This document shows, piece after piece, positions 16,952-25,523 of a DNA stretch of 42,072 nucleotides (position 1 is the stretch's first letter; every line of letters begins with the position of its first letter). The notes under the pieces are model-generated. The model was given only the letters and a program-made list of their open reading frames with translations. It searched no databases and was not told the DNA's origin. This DNA is from Methylacidiphilum caldifontis (GTDB lineage Bacteria; Verrucomicrobiota; Verrucomicrobiia; Methylacidiphilales; CAMAQI01). Location: positions 1 through 42,072 of the forward strand of contig CAMCSM010000014.1 in assembly GCA_945877805.1 (NCBI GenBank), in the 5' to 3' direction. The translations under genes and the position numbers were made by a program.

Positions 16952-17041
16952 AATCGTAGTTTCCTTTTGGTGGTTTGTTTCGAATAGTACTTTGAAAATA
17001 AAATTCTAGAAAAAGAGTACTACAAAAGTTCTCTGTAATCT

Positions 17042-17075
17042 ATGGGGTGTTACCCGACTATTTAAAATGATTAAA
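17042..17075. repeat. GGGTGTTACCC repeat, copy 1
   Basis: ATGGGGTGTTACCCGACTAT, followed by TTAAAATGATT, recurs at 17568-17600 with three changes and, inverted and degenerate, at 17669-17691. Each copy contains the small stem GGGT-GTT-ACCC. Copies 1 and 2 flank the small membrane-protein gene at 17106-17435. Confidence 0.8.
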
Positions 17076-17105
17076 GATGCTGCATCCTCTTGAGATGGTT
17101 CACTA

Positions 17106-17435
17106 TCAATCGTTGATTCGCACTAGGGCCTTGGCTCCTGCGCCTAATGCCTCTGCGATCTGTTGATTGGCGCTCGCTCGATCCATCGTTGCTGTGGCGG
17201 TAATGATCAGTTGAATCTCGTCCCACTGAAGGCTCTCCGTTGCGTAGGGGGGGAGTTGATTTTTGATCATTTCGAGATGCTTCCCCCAGGACCAGGCACC
17301 GACTCCCAAAGCGAAGAGGATGGGGAGGCGGATCAGTCCCCATTTCAAGGACTTCGATTTTTTGTGGGCTCGAACCTTTTTGGTGAGATTTTCAGCATGG
17401 CGTTTCAGGGGGAGATGCATAAGAGTGGTGCGCAT
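17106..17435 (-). CDS. small hypothetical membrane protein
   Basis: 109 residues with a basic N-terminus (KRHAENLTKKVRAHKKSKSL), one hydrophobic helix (~51-70, WGLIRLPILFALGVGAWSW) and a C-terminal domain of ~40 residues ending GAGAKALVRIND. I do not recognise the family. The start could also be the Met at residue 6; both ATGs follow CACTCTT and lack a Shine-Dalgarno sequence. It is bracketed by direct GGGTGTTACCC repeats about 520 bp apart. Coding status is likely but not secure. Confidence 0.45.
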   Translation of the reverse strand: MRTTLMHLPLKRHAENLTKKVRAHKKSKSLKWGLIRLPILFALGVGAWSWGKHLEMIKNQLPPYATESLQWDEIQLIITATATMDRASANQQIAEALGAGAKALVRIND

Positions 17436-17567
17436 AAGAGTGAATTGGGTTGTCGACTCAAAGAGAAGACCAACCCCCTCCCGATTGATATTGAAGATCC
17501 GCTTTGACTTCCTCGGTCATCAGTGAACCAGTGAGCGTAAAAGTATCGAGAATCAATAGACACTTCC

Positions 17568-17691
17568 ATGGGGTGTTACCCGATTATTTAAAACGATTGA
17601 AAATTATGAGTAATCGTTTGTGACGCAGCAAAAACCAAATGAATGCGTGTTGTCGTATGCCCGACTTATTTTAAATAGGGTTATACCCCAT
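17568..17691. repeat. GGGTGTTACCC repeats, copies 2 and 3 (inverted pair)
   Basis: Copy 2 (17568-17600) is direct to copy 1. Copy 3 (17669-17691) is inverted, reading ATGGGGTATAACCCTATTTA on the minus strand. The pair forms imperfect terminal inverted repeats of a ~124-bp unit with no coding potential. Small palindromes lie inside and just beyond it (TTTAGA/TCTAAA around 17715-17740). Confidence 0.65.
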
Positions 17692-17932
17692 AGTTGATCT
17701 TCGTTACGGTTCTATTTTAGACCATCCTTTGATCTAAAGTGAACGACTCTCAGAATCTCTAAGGAAGGCTGGAATTCATGAAGAAGACAATTTTTTTGGT
17801 TTTTAAAAATGAAACTTCTTTTCCTGCATTCTTGCTTTCCTGAGAGAGACTCGTTTTAAAAATCTTTTTTGATCAAAGGACAATATTAAATGGAAATTCT
17901 TAAAAAATATTTATTAACTGAAGGAAAATAGA
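17692..17932. other. non-coding spacer upstream of the dehydrogenase
   Basis: With the repeats above, 17436-17932 has no supportable gene. At 17819-17850 it carries the short sequence TTCCTGCATTCTTGCTTTCC that resembles 1209-1240 upstream of the PAS phosphatase. AAGGAAAATAG before the ATG at 17933 is the ribosome binding site of the next gene. Confidence 0.5.
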
Positions 17933-18804
17933 ATGACAACGAAAAGCAAAAAATAATCACTAAAAAACCAGTTTGGTTTATTACAGGCTGCTCAACCGGT
18001 TTTGGCCGTGAGCTCGCCCGACATCTGCTTGAACTTGGATATCGAACGGTCGTCACTGCTCGTCATCCAGAGACTGTGGCCGACTTTAAGTATCATGATC
18101 ATGCGTTAGTTCTTAAACTTGATGTCACGAAACAATCTCAAGTTGATGCTGCAATTAAAGCGGCTGAGGAAAAATTTGGAAGTATCGACGTACTGGTGAA
18201 CAATGCAGGAATCGGTTATTTTGCAGCCGTCGAAGAAAGTGAAGAGGATGAAGTTCGTCGTATGTTTGAGATCAATCTGTTTGGACTGAGTCGGATGATT
18301 CAGGCTGTCTTGCCTAAGATGCGCAGGAAACGAAAGGGGACGATTGTCAATTTTTCTTCAGTAGCCGGGCTTCGAGGATTTCCCTCCATGGGTTTTTATA
18401 ATGCGACTAAGTTTGCAGTTGAAGGATTGTCGGAGGCACTTTGGCAGGAGGTTGAGCCACTTGGGATCAAGGTAATGCTTGTCGAACCGAGTGGATTTCG
18501 CACCGATTGGGCAGGGCGGTCTGCAAACGAGAGTAAACATCAGATAAAAGACTATGCGAAAACCGCGGGGGAGTGGCGTCGGGAAATTCGTAACGACTCG
18601 GGTAAACAACCGGGCGATCCTGTTCGCGCAGTTCAAGCGATTGTGAAAGCGGTTGAATCACTCCATCCTCCACATCATCTTCTTCTCGGCAACAATGCTT
18701 ACGATGGAGCGATCTCCAAGATCGATGAGTTGCGGAAGGAATTTTCGGCCTGGGAGTCGGTTTCTCGCGGTGCAGATTTTCCCAAGAAAATAAAAAAGAA
18801 GTGA
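17933..18804 (+). CDS. short-chain dehydrogenase/reductase with an apparent 5' frameshift
   Basis: A classical SDR: cofactor loop TGCSTGFG, NNAG, catalytic Ser in NFSSVAG, and YNATK (Tyr/Lys). Downstream features (ALWQEVEPLGIKVMLVEPSG) fit the larger oxidoreductase subgroup. The Rossmann glycine loop lies upstream of the first usable start in its frame (GTG at 18076). The credible ATG at 17933, with AAGGA seven to ten bases before it, reads MTTKSKK and hits TAA. A -1 shift on the A6 run at 17948-17953 joins it to the SDR frame, giving a normal ~290-residue protein. This is either a sequencing error, slippage, or a recent mutation. The substrate is unknown. Confidence 0.75.
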
Positions 18805-18867
18805 TCTCTTTATCGGGAGCGATCGCGGCTATTGTGCTCCGAAGGATCGAGATCTCGCCAGGCGAGC

Positions 18868-19326
18868 CTAACCTTTAATCTGATTGCTCTTAAACTCTTG
18901 TTGAAGCTCTTTTTTAATCGCTGCTTTTTTGAGATCTTGGCGCTTATCTCCCTTATCTTTTCCGACCCCTAAGCCCAAGAGCACTTTTACTTTATTCTTC
19001 TTCCAATACATCTTCAGGGCGATCAAGGTCCTTCCTCGCTGCGCCACCTCACCAAACAACTTCATGATCTCATTGCGATGGAGTAAAAGCTTACGAACCG
19101 CTTTTGCCTCATGATTAAACTTGTTCCCTTTATCGTAGGGAGAGATATCGAGTTGATATAAATAGACCTCATCCTTTTCAATTCGGGCAAAGGCATCGTT
19201 CATGTTCACATGCCCTTGACGTAACGATTTAACCTCAGTCCCCTTGAGCACAAGCCCAGCCTCAATCGTTTCGGAAATAAAATAGTCGCGGGAGGCTTTC
19301 CGATTGACGCTGATTTCATCGCTCAT
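18868..19326 (-). CDS. smpB: SsrA-binding protein SmpB
   Basis: 152 residues from the preferred ATG (MSDEISVNRKASRDYF). SmpB binds tmRNA and brings it to stalled ribosomes for trans-translation. Motifs: NRKASRDYFI, ETIEAGLVLKGTEVKSLR, SPYDKG, HEAKAVRKLLLHRNEI and KVLLGLGVGKDKGDKRQDLK, with the basic C-terminal tail that enters the ribosome decoding site. An upstream ATG adds four residues (MEFP). The ssrA gene is not in the window. rpoZ lies just upstream on the same strand. Confidence 0.96.
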   Translation of the reverse strand: MSDEISVNRKASRDYFISETIEAGLVLKGTEVKSLRQGHVNMNDAFARIEKDEVYLYQLDISPYDKGNKFNHEAKAVRKLLLHRNEIMKLFGEVAQRGRTLIALKMYWKKNKVKVLLGLGVGKDKGDKRQDLKKAAIKKELQQEFKSNQIKG

Positions 19327-19378
19327 CGGAAACTCCAAAAATAGAGGGAAAAATGGGAATCAAAAAATTGAAACCAGA

Positions 19379-19630
19379 TTAGCTGCGACGACGACGCGGC
19401 TTGCGAGTCGTTGTTTTGTCGCCGGCATCATCTCCTTCAATCAGCTCATAACTGAGCTTTCCTTCTGAGACCTCACGTAGGGCGACATCCATGAAAGTCC
19501 ATTTCGGATGAACTTCAACCAAAGGGCGAGCCCCTTGACCGAGTTGTCGGCAACGTCGTGAAATAATATTCACGAGAATTTCTGGGCTTTTGATGATATT
19601 TAATGCATCTTGTACGTAAGTGTGTCTCAT
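19379..19630 (-). CDS. rpoZ: DNA-directed RNA polymerase omega subunit (divergent)
   Basis: 83 residues from the ATG preceded by AGGACAAACT. The stretch VNIISRRCRQLGQGARPLVE corresponds to the omega core (ISRRARQL..G..P). The following MDVALREVSEGKLSYELIEG is the usual A-L-x-E-I-x-x-G-K helix. The Lys/Arg-rich tail (KTTTRKPRRRRS) is variable. The omega subunit chaperones the beta-prime subunit in RNA polymerase assembly. The in-frame extension to 19684 would run into the divergent promoter region and is not used. It is divergent from the phytoene synthase gene (71 bp apart). Confidence 0.8.
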   Translation of the reverse strand: MRHTYVQDALNIIKSPEILVNIISRRCRQLGQGARPLVEVHPKWTFMDVALREVSEGKLSYELIEGDDAGDKTTTRKPRRRRS

Positions 19631-19701
19631 AGTTTGTCCTTGGAAAACGGGGGGCGAATTTGACAAAAAAGCGTAACCTTGCAAGTATTATCTCTCTTTA
19701 A

Positions 19702-20601
19702 ATGACAACTATTGCGCTTTCCTTCGAATCTTGCCGTCTGATCACCCAGACTCACGCCAAAACTTTCTACTTCGCCTCTCACACCCTTGCCCCCGAAATT
19801 CGCCAGGGAGCCTATGCCATTTATGCCTTTTGTCGCATGGCAGACGATGCCGTTGATTTGGCAACGTCGGAGGCTGATCGGAAGGCTGCCGTGATTGAAT
19901 TTCATGCGAAACTTGACTCTGTCTATTCAACGCAACTCTTTGACCATCAAATAGATCCATGGATCGAAGGGTTCTCCAAAACAGTTCACCGCTATCAGAT
20001 TCCGAGGATTTATTTTGAGGAGCTTTTAGAAGGGATGACCCTCGACCAAGGCTCCGTGAGGATTCAAACCTGGGAGGAGTTAGACCGTTATTGCTACCTT
20101 GTTGCTGGGGTCGTCGGGGTCATTATGACCCATCTTTTTACTCAACCTCGTCCCGAACTGCTCGCCGCCGCCAAAGATCTAGGAACAGCGATGCAACTCA
20201 CCAATATCCTTCGAGATATCCAAGAGGATTTTGAACGCGATCGAATCTATCTTCCTCAAGAGGAGCTCGATCAATTTGGAATCACGACGGAAAAATTTCA
20301 GCAGGGAGTCAAAAATCCGGAATGGATTCCGTTCCTTCAATTCCAGATTCAGCGCGCTCTCGACTATTATTCACGATCGGAAGCCGGAATTCGAGAGCTA
20401 CCTCAGAACGGTGTTCAAAAAACAGTTTGGCTCATGCGCGTGCTTTATGCCGAAATTCTTAAGGAGATTGAAAAGAGCGACTACAATAGTTGGAAGGGAC
20501 GTGTTCGGGTTTCATTTCTTAAAAAAATCGGCCTAGCGCTTCCGTTGATTTTCGGTCGTTTCCCCCATAAACCGGATAAGCTGGAGTCAAGGCTCGTTTG
20601 A
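19702..20601 (+). CDS. phytoene/squalene synthase family protein
   Basis: 299 residues, trans-isoprenyl diphosphate head-to-head synthase family. Both Mg-binding Asp-rich motifs are intact: DDAVD (48-52) and DIQED (172-176, in NILRDIQEDFERDRIYLP). The flap YCYLVAGVVG is also present. Such enzymes join two GGPP or FPP molecules to phytoene (carotenoids), or presqualene diphosphate/squalene (hopanoids). Sequence alone does not decide between CrtB and HpnD types; the FERDRIYLP motif occurs in both. No crtI or hpn genes are nearby. The ATG directly follows an AT-rich region without a clear Shine-Dalgarno sequence. Confidence 0.85.
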   Translation: MTTIALSFESCRLITQTHAKTFYFASHTLAPEIRQGAYAIYAFCRMADDAVDLATSEADRKAAVIEFHAKLDSVYSTQLFDHQIDPWIEGFSKTVHRYQIPRIYFEELLEGMTLDQGSVRIQTWEELDRYCYLVAGVVGVIMTHLFTQPRPELLAAAKDLGTAMQLTNILRDIQEDFERDRIYLPQEELDQFGITTEKFQQGVKNPEWIPFLQFQIQRALDYYSRSEAGIRELPQNGVQKTVWLMRVLYAEILKEIEKSDYNSWKGRVRVSFLKKIGLALPLIFGRFPHKPDKLESRLV

Positions 20602-20693
20602 AGCGCGAATCGTTTTAATAACGAACCAACTCATTCCGGCTCCGGTTTATGAATAGGCTTCGCAAAAAAATTCTTAATCCTTTTTTTATCACC

Positions 20694-21821
20694 CTATTTC
20701 TTCAGTAAAATCAATAACTCCGCAATAAACAAATGAATTCTTTCGGCTTGAGGTCCCCATTGAAAAGATTTTGCCCACGCCCGAATCTCTAATCGATCTT
20801 GAACTTTTAATGCCTGCTCTTTGACCGCCCGAGCGATCGCCTCCGGCTGATCGGCGGGAACTCGAGAGCACCAATCTCCAGGTCGTAACTCTTTTAAGAT
20901 CGGAAGGTCGGTGGTCACTATTTTTTTTCCAGCGGCGGCATACTCCACCAGTTTCATCGGAAAGGTCTGGAGTGAATTCATAGGAGTGAGTCGATTCGGA
21001 ATGAGTGCGATTGAGGCTCTTTCCATGACTGCCTGGACTTGATCATGAGGCAAGAATCCTAAAAAACGGACATTCACCGGAGCCTCATTTCGGAGAGCCT
21101 CAATCTCACGATCATTCCCTCCCACAATCGTGAGATGAAAATCGGGAAGTAATTTCATTGCCTGAATCGCATTTGAAACCCCTTTCCAATGCTGAAAACT
21201 CCCTAAGTATAAAAGCTCTTTTGAATCGGCCCGCTCAAGATCCCACTCAAAAAAACAGGCCTCTGCACAGTTCGGGCTCACCAGACGACTTTTGGGAATC
21301 GAAAAACTTTTTTCAATCTGTGTGAGAAGATAGTGCGAGGTTGAAACGACGGCATCCACTTTTTGATAAACGGCCTGCTCTTGAGTGCATAGCTTTCGAT
21401 AACGCCATGAACGGGAATCGAAAGCGTCGGAAAAAACTTCGTGAGATTCAAAAACAAAAGGAAGTTTCGGAAATGATTTTTTAATAAAAGCCGCTGCCTT
21501 GAGATGAATTCCATAAACCACATCAAAGGAATTTTGTTTTTTAATCCACTCCCCGACTTGATGATAAAAATGGGCGGAGGATTTAATGGGAACTCCTCCG
21601 ATTTTCCATTGCCGAGAAAAACTATGAAATTCAATCCCGGAGAGATTTCCGCCACTCATCGTCAGCAGCTCACTTTTCGCTGTAATCTCCGAATGATCAT
21701 AGGCAGTCACCAAAGTCACCTCAATGCCACAACGGGCCAATGAAAGCACTCGATTCAAGGTATGAATTTCTCGTGCTTTTCTTCCCGTAATCTCCTCCCC
21801 ATATAAATAAAGTAGTCTCAT
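20694..21821 (-). CDS. GT4-family glycosyltransferase
   Basis: 375 residues, GT-B fold. The N-terminal acceptor domain starts MRLLYLYGEE and holds VVYGIHLKAAAF and FVFESHEVFSD. The C-terminal domain has the donor-binding features: ELLYLGSFQHWKGV, LTIVGG, VRFLGFLPHDQVQAVMERA, and the E-x7-E-like region FPMKLVEYAAAGKKIVTTD. It follows the polymerase/ligase gene by 7 bp, so it is the third gene of a surface-polysaccharide operon. It probably adds a sugar to the lipid-linked repeat unit on the cytoplasmic side. Donor and linkage cannot be told. Confidence 0.85.
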   Translation of the reverse strand: MRLLYLYGEEITGRKAREIHTLNRVLSLARCGIEVTLVTAYDHSEITAKSELLTMSGGNLSGIEFHSFSRQWKIGGVPIKSSAHFYHQVGEWIKKQNSFDVVYGIHLKAAAFIKKSFPKLPFVFESHEVFSDAFDSRSWRYRKLCTQEQAVYQKVDAVVSTSHYLLTQIEKSFSIPKSRLVSPNCAEACFFEWDLERADSKELLYLGSFQHWKGVSNAIQAMKLLPDFHLTIVGGNDREIEALRNEAPVNVRFLGFLPHDQVQAVMERASIALIPNRLTPMNSLQTFPMKLVEYAAAGKKIVTTDLPILKELRPGDWCSRVPADQPEAIARAVKEQALKVQDRLEIRAWAKSFQWGPQAERIHLFIAELLILLKK

Positions 21822-21828
21822 ACTCGTT

Positions 21829-24096
21829 CTACTTAACCCCCCACTCGACGGCCTCTCGATAGTTTTTCTTCTCCGCCAGAACTTGCGCTACAAGTTGCTT
21901 AAACCAAAGCGGAGCCTCCGAGAGCGAGGCGACCTGCAGGAGCACCTGATCACGCTCCTCGATCCGGCCATTGGCGTGCAACCACTCAATCCAACTTCGA
22001 CTGTTTACCCAATTGCTCGGGTTTTGACTCCATTCCCTTTGAAGAAGTTCCTCTTTCCCCTGACTCTCTAAGGGCAAATGAATCGGAGTCCAATTTTTTG
22101 AAACCGATTCCCAAGCTTTTTCAAAATCTCCGAGCCGCTGATCAACCGAGGACCAACGACCCCTTTCAGAAACCTCCGGTTCTCCTTGATCTTTAACCCA
22201 GTCACGCCAGTAGTCTCTTTGATTGAGCTGAACCACAACCTCATAAAAATTTCTTCTTTCATCCACTCCCCACTCCGAACTCTTTAACTTGCCTCGACTC
22301 TCCTTCCAACCCTCAAAGAGTTGAGAGGCCTCCAACGGTTTTTCTTGAACTAAATAGGTCGGAATTAAGGCCGGATGTAAATCGATAAACTGTTTCCAAA
22401 AAAGAGAGGCGTTGGGAAGTAAGCGGGTTTGATTCACTGCCATCATGAAGATCTCATCCGAGCGATGTCCCGACCGCTCGACTCCTCGCGCCCAAAAGGA
22501 AAGAGCGATCCCCTCAGAATACCGTTGAACCGCAAGGGCGGCCTCTACGGGGAGCGTCCAAGCCGTAGGAAGGAGTCGGTGACTTAAGCGAAACTCGCGG
22601 TAGCCCTCTTCTCGGGTCGATTCATTCACAAGGGATCGTTTCCCTCGTTCATGCCGATAGGCTCCATTGAGAGGATCTGTTTTGATTAATTGCTCCAATT
22701 GTTGTGCCGATAATTTGCCGAGATTTCTCTCCCCCCAGCTCGCCCCAGAACTCCAGCCTAACCACGCTAAAATGAGGCAGCAAAGAAGCGGAAAGAGATA
22801 ACTTCGATGCGAATCTCGCTGAGACTCTTCGTGCGAAGGAAGCCTCGTCGCCGTAAAAATCACCCAACAAAGGGCCGCAATCACGGCGTTCCCCCAGCGA
22901 AGGATCGGAACATCAATGCAGCCATGGAGTCCAATCGCCATCAGCCCCCCCAAGGCACTCATTCGTAACGGAAATTGATGATGAGAACGCATCTCGTCCC
23001 AAGCGGGAAAGGCCATGAGAAGGATCAGCGCAATCCCAAGGAGCGACAAGACCACTCCCCCTTCCGCCAGGAGCTGTAAATAAGTACTCTCTGGATGGAG
23101 CACCTGGTGATTCGGTTTTCCTTCCGTCTGATAAAAGGGAATCACTTTCTCGTACATCCCCACGCCATGCCCTAACCACGGCGCCTCTTGGATGACCTTC
23201 AGTGAATCCTTCCAAATTTCAACTCGACCGACCAACGCTCTCTGTGGAGAAATTTCGGATTGAACTCTTTTTATGAGCGAAGAACCGGAGAGGCTGACAA
23301 AGCTTACCGCGATAACAACGATCGCAAATCCGACCACTAAAAACCGAAAATCCTTTTTATGGAAGCAGATCAAAATCAATACGATCAGGAGTGAAATTAA
23401 TCCCGAGGCAATCGCCCCCCGTGAATTGGAGGCAACCAATGCGACCGCAAGAACGGCCATTCCCAACACAGCAAAAACCGATTGTAAGGTGAGGCGATGC
23501 TTAAACGATTCCCAAGCGCAGCCCCATCCTAAAAAAAGCCCCATGACCATCAAGGCTCCCGTATGATTGCGATTCGGAAAAGGGCCAAACCCATCGTAGC
23601 CTAAAGTCGGACGAAGCTTAAAGATCGCCACATCTTTCAAAGCAAAAGAGCAAAGCGCAACGACTACAATCGCGATAAAGCCACTCCACGCTAAATGAAT
23701 CCTCAAGGTTCGTGTATCACTAAAGGAACGCCACCACCAAATCAATCCCGCAATCCCCACGCCTTGAACGAAAAACTTTAAAAAACCGGTCCATTCCGGA
23801 TGATGTAATTTACCTAAATAAACCCCGTAATCTTCCCGAAGCGAGATTCTCCAATACGGCTCAAAAAAGAGCGAGGCAGGCAAAAGCTCTTTGGCTAAAA
23901 GGAAAATCAAAAAAAATGAAATTCCACCGACTAAATAAAAAGGAAATACATCCCCTCTCAACGGTTGCGCTCTCATCCCTAAAATCCATACGCTAAACAC
24001 AATGACTTGCGACCAAAGATCGACCCCACCAAATAGGAGGAGGGAAAGAAAAACCAATAAGGAGGAGGCGATCCATTTATTCAGAGAATTTTGCAT
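21829..24096 (-). CDS. O-antigen polymerase/ligase (Wzy/WaaL superfamily) with C-terminal helical domain
   Basis: 755 residues. The first ~430 hold about 10-12 membrane helices and the hallmark periplasmic loop of the O-antigen ligase family: KDSLKVIQEAPWLGHGVGMY, then HPESTYLQLLAEGG. The remaining ~320 residues are soluble and helical, with repeated Trp/Leu-rich units of TPR character. This tail occurs in members of PVC bacteria and others. It overlaps the upstream WecA-type gene by 20 bp. It should act in the inner membrane, polymerising or transferring undecaprenyl-linked glycan. Wzy and ligase cannot be separated by sequence. Confidence 0.85.
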   Translation of the reverse strand: MQNSLNKWIASSLLVFLSLLLFGGVDLWSQVIVFSVWILGMRAQPLRGDVFPFYLVGGISFFLIFLLAKELLPASLFFEPYWRISLREDYGVYLGKLHHPEWTGFLKFFVQGVGIAGLIWWWRSFSDTRTLRIHLAWSGFIAIVVVALCSFALKDVAIFKLRPTLGYDGFGPFPNRNHTGALMVMGLFLGWGCAWESFKHRLTLQSVFAVLGMAVLAVALVASNSRGAIASGLISLLIVLILICFHKKDFRFLVVGFAIVVIAVSFVSLSGSSLIKRVQSEISPQRALVGRVEIWKDSLKVIQEAPWLGHGVGMYEKVIPFYQTEGKPNHQVLHPESTYLQLLAEGGVVLSLLGIALILLMAFPAWDEMRSHHQFPLRMSALGGLMAIGLHGCIDVPILRWGNAVIAALCWVIFTATRLPSHEESQRDSHRSYLFPLLCCLILAWLGWSSGASWGERNLGKLSAQQLEQLIKTDPLNGAYRHERGKRSLVNESTREEGYREFRLSHRLLPTAWTLPVEAALAVQRYSEGIALSFWARGVERSGHRSDEIFMMAVNQTRLLPNASLFWKQFIDLHPALIPTYLVQEKPLEASQLFEGWKESRGKLKSSEWGVDERRNFYEVVVQLNQRDYWRDWVKDQGEPEVSERGRWSSVDQRLGDFEKAWESVSKNWTPIHLPLESQGKEELLQREWSQNPSNWVNSRSWIEWLHANGRIEERDQVLLQVASLSEAPLWFKQLVAQVLAEKKNYREAVEWGVK

Positions 24097-25438
24097 AAGT
24101 CCATTTTTTTAACGATTGATTCAATGCCGATCGAAACAGCCCCGCAAGATTTTCCCAATGCTCGATCTCCTCATTCTCCGGAACACCCAAAACCACCCTC
24201 TGTCCATCACTCAACACTATCGCTATCGATCGTTCCTCTTTCCGATCAAATGAAAAACCAACCCCCTGAATCAAGACTCGAAAAAACACCTGAAATGCTT
24301 CAAAACTCTTCGATCGTTCAACCTCCAGCTCCAAAAGTTCAGTGGCGAGGATTACGTATTGCACTTGCGATCGACGATGAATTGCCCGATCGACCTTAAG
24401 ACGAAGATGGGACCACGACTGAACGTATCCCAAATTTTTCACAGAATAGACGGCCGATAAAAAAAGAAAGCTTCCCACAATGGGTAAAGTTCGCCCCTGA
24501 CTCCAAAAAATGCTCAATCCAAAAAGCCCGAGCAGTAAAAAAACCGCGTACATTCCGAGTACCATTCGTCGCTTCGAAAGGCCGATTTTTTGTAAGCGAT
24601 GATGAATATGTTCGGCATCTGCACGGAAAATCGGGTACCCCTTTAGAAATCGTCTACAGAGCGCAAACAGCGTGTCAGCAATCGGAATTCCCAATGCGAC
24701 AACGGTGACGAGCAAAGCGGCTGCAATCGATCCTTTGTTCGAGCTCACTAAGGAAAGAGTCGAAATCGCAGAGCCAATTAAATAAGCTCCTCCATCTCCT
24801 AAAAAAATCTTTGCCGGCGGAAAATTAAAAAAAAGAAATCCAACAAGAGCTCCCACCATCCCCAAGGAGATCAGCACCACTCCCCACTGCTGGGACTGAA
24901 TCGCCACGACTCCCAAGGTCAAAAACAAAAATGCCCCCAATCCGCCCGCAATCCCATCCGCCCCATCGATCAAATTAATTAAGTTCGGAATCGCAATCAG
25001 CCAAAAAATCGTGATTAAAAAACTCCAGCGAGTTAAATCGAGGGTAAAGCTTCCTCCTGGATAAGTCATCGAATCGATTCGAAGCCCTAAAGCGTAAATC
25101 CCAATCGCAATCAAAATTTGCACGACTAATTTAATTCGGGCACCGAGGGGCTTAAAATCATCAATGAACCCCAGAAGAAACATCGCGAATGGCCCCCCTA
25201 AAGCAGGAATCCATAAATGAGATCTGACCTCTCCCTGCATCCCTAAAAAAATAGCTCCCAGCCCAAAAACGAGGGCGAGAGAAGCTCCCCCCAATCGAGA
25301 AATCCCCTGAATATGGGTTTTGCGAAGCCCATCAGGGAGATCGACCCCGAATCCAGATCGGGCCTTAGCGATTAAAAAGGGGATCGTCATCAACGATATC
25401 CCCATTCCGATCAATCCTGCAATAAGAGCGTAAACCAT
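24077..25438 (-). CDS. WecA/TagO-type undecaprenyl-phosphate sugar-1-phosphate transferase
   Basis: About 453 residues with ~10 membrane helices. Family motifs: GFIDDFKPLGAR, PNLINLIDGADGIAGGL (catalytic Asp pair), FPPAKIFLGDGGAYLIG, and the cytoplasmic HIHHRL loop (RADAEHIHHRLQKIGLSKRR). This loop is diagnostic for WecA/TagO over MraY. The enzyme moves HexNAc-1-phosphate from a UDP-sugar to undecaprenyl phosphate, starting surface-polysaccharide synthesis. A ~120-residue soluble C-terminal extension (LLELEVERSKSFEAFQVFF onward) is unusual. The ATG at 25438 has TTGAGGTCG before it. A TTG three codons upstream is part of that site. Confidence 0.9.
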   Translation of the reverse strand: MVYALIAGLIGMGISLMTIPFLIAKARSGFGVDLPDGLRKTHIQGISRLGGASLALVFGLGAIFLGMQGEVRSHLWIPALGGPFAMFLLGFIDDFKPLGARIKLVVQILIAIGIYALGLRIDSMTYPGGSFTLDLTRWSFLITIFWLIAIPNLINLIDGADGIAGGLGAFLFLTLGVVAIQSQQWGVVLISLGMVGALVGFLFFNFPPAKIFLGDGGAYLIGSAISTLSLVSSNKGSIAAALLVTVVALGIPIADTLFALCRRFLKGYPIFRADAEHIHHRLQKIGLSKRRMVLGMYAVFLLLGLFGLSIFWSQGRTLPIVGSFLFLSAVYSVKNLGYVQSWSHLRLKVDRAIHRRSQVQYVILATELLELEVERSKSFEAFQVFFRVLIQGVGFSFDRKEERSIAIVLSDGQRVVLGVPENEEIEHWENLAGLFRSALNQSLKKWTYAKFSE

Positions 25439-25523
25439 CGACCTCAATGCTACTCTTTGATCTTAAGAAAGGAAACCTCGATTTTTTAATGGCATTTCAA
25501 TGATTTAGACTTAAGCTTATTTC

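Noticed and set aside
17163-17507. 114-codon plus-strand frame opposite the small membrane protein
   Set aside because: Biased, Cys/Arg-rich shadow composition and no start signal; the minus-strand frame has a clear membrane helix.
18076-18804. Dehydrogenase starting at GTG 18076
   Set aside because: That start removes the TGxxxGxG cofactor loop that is clearly encoded just upstream in the same frame.
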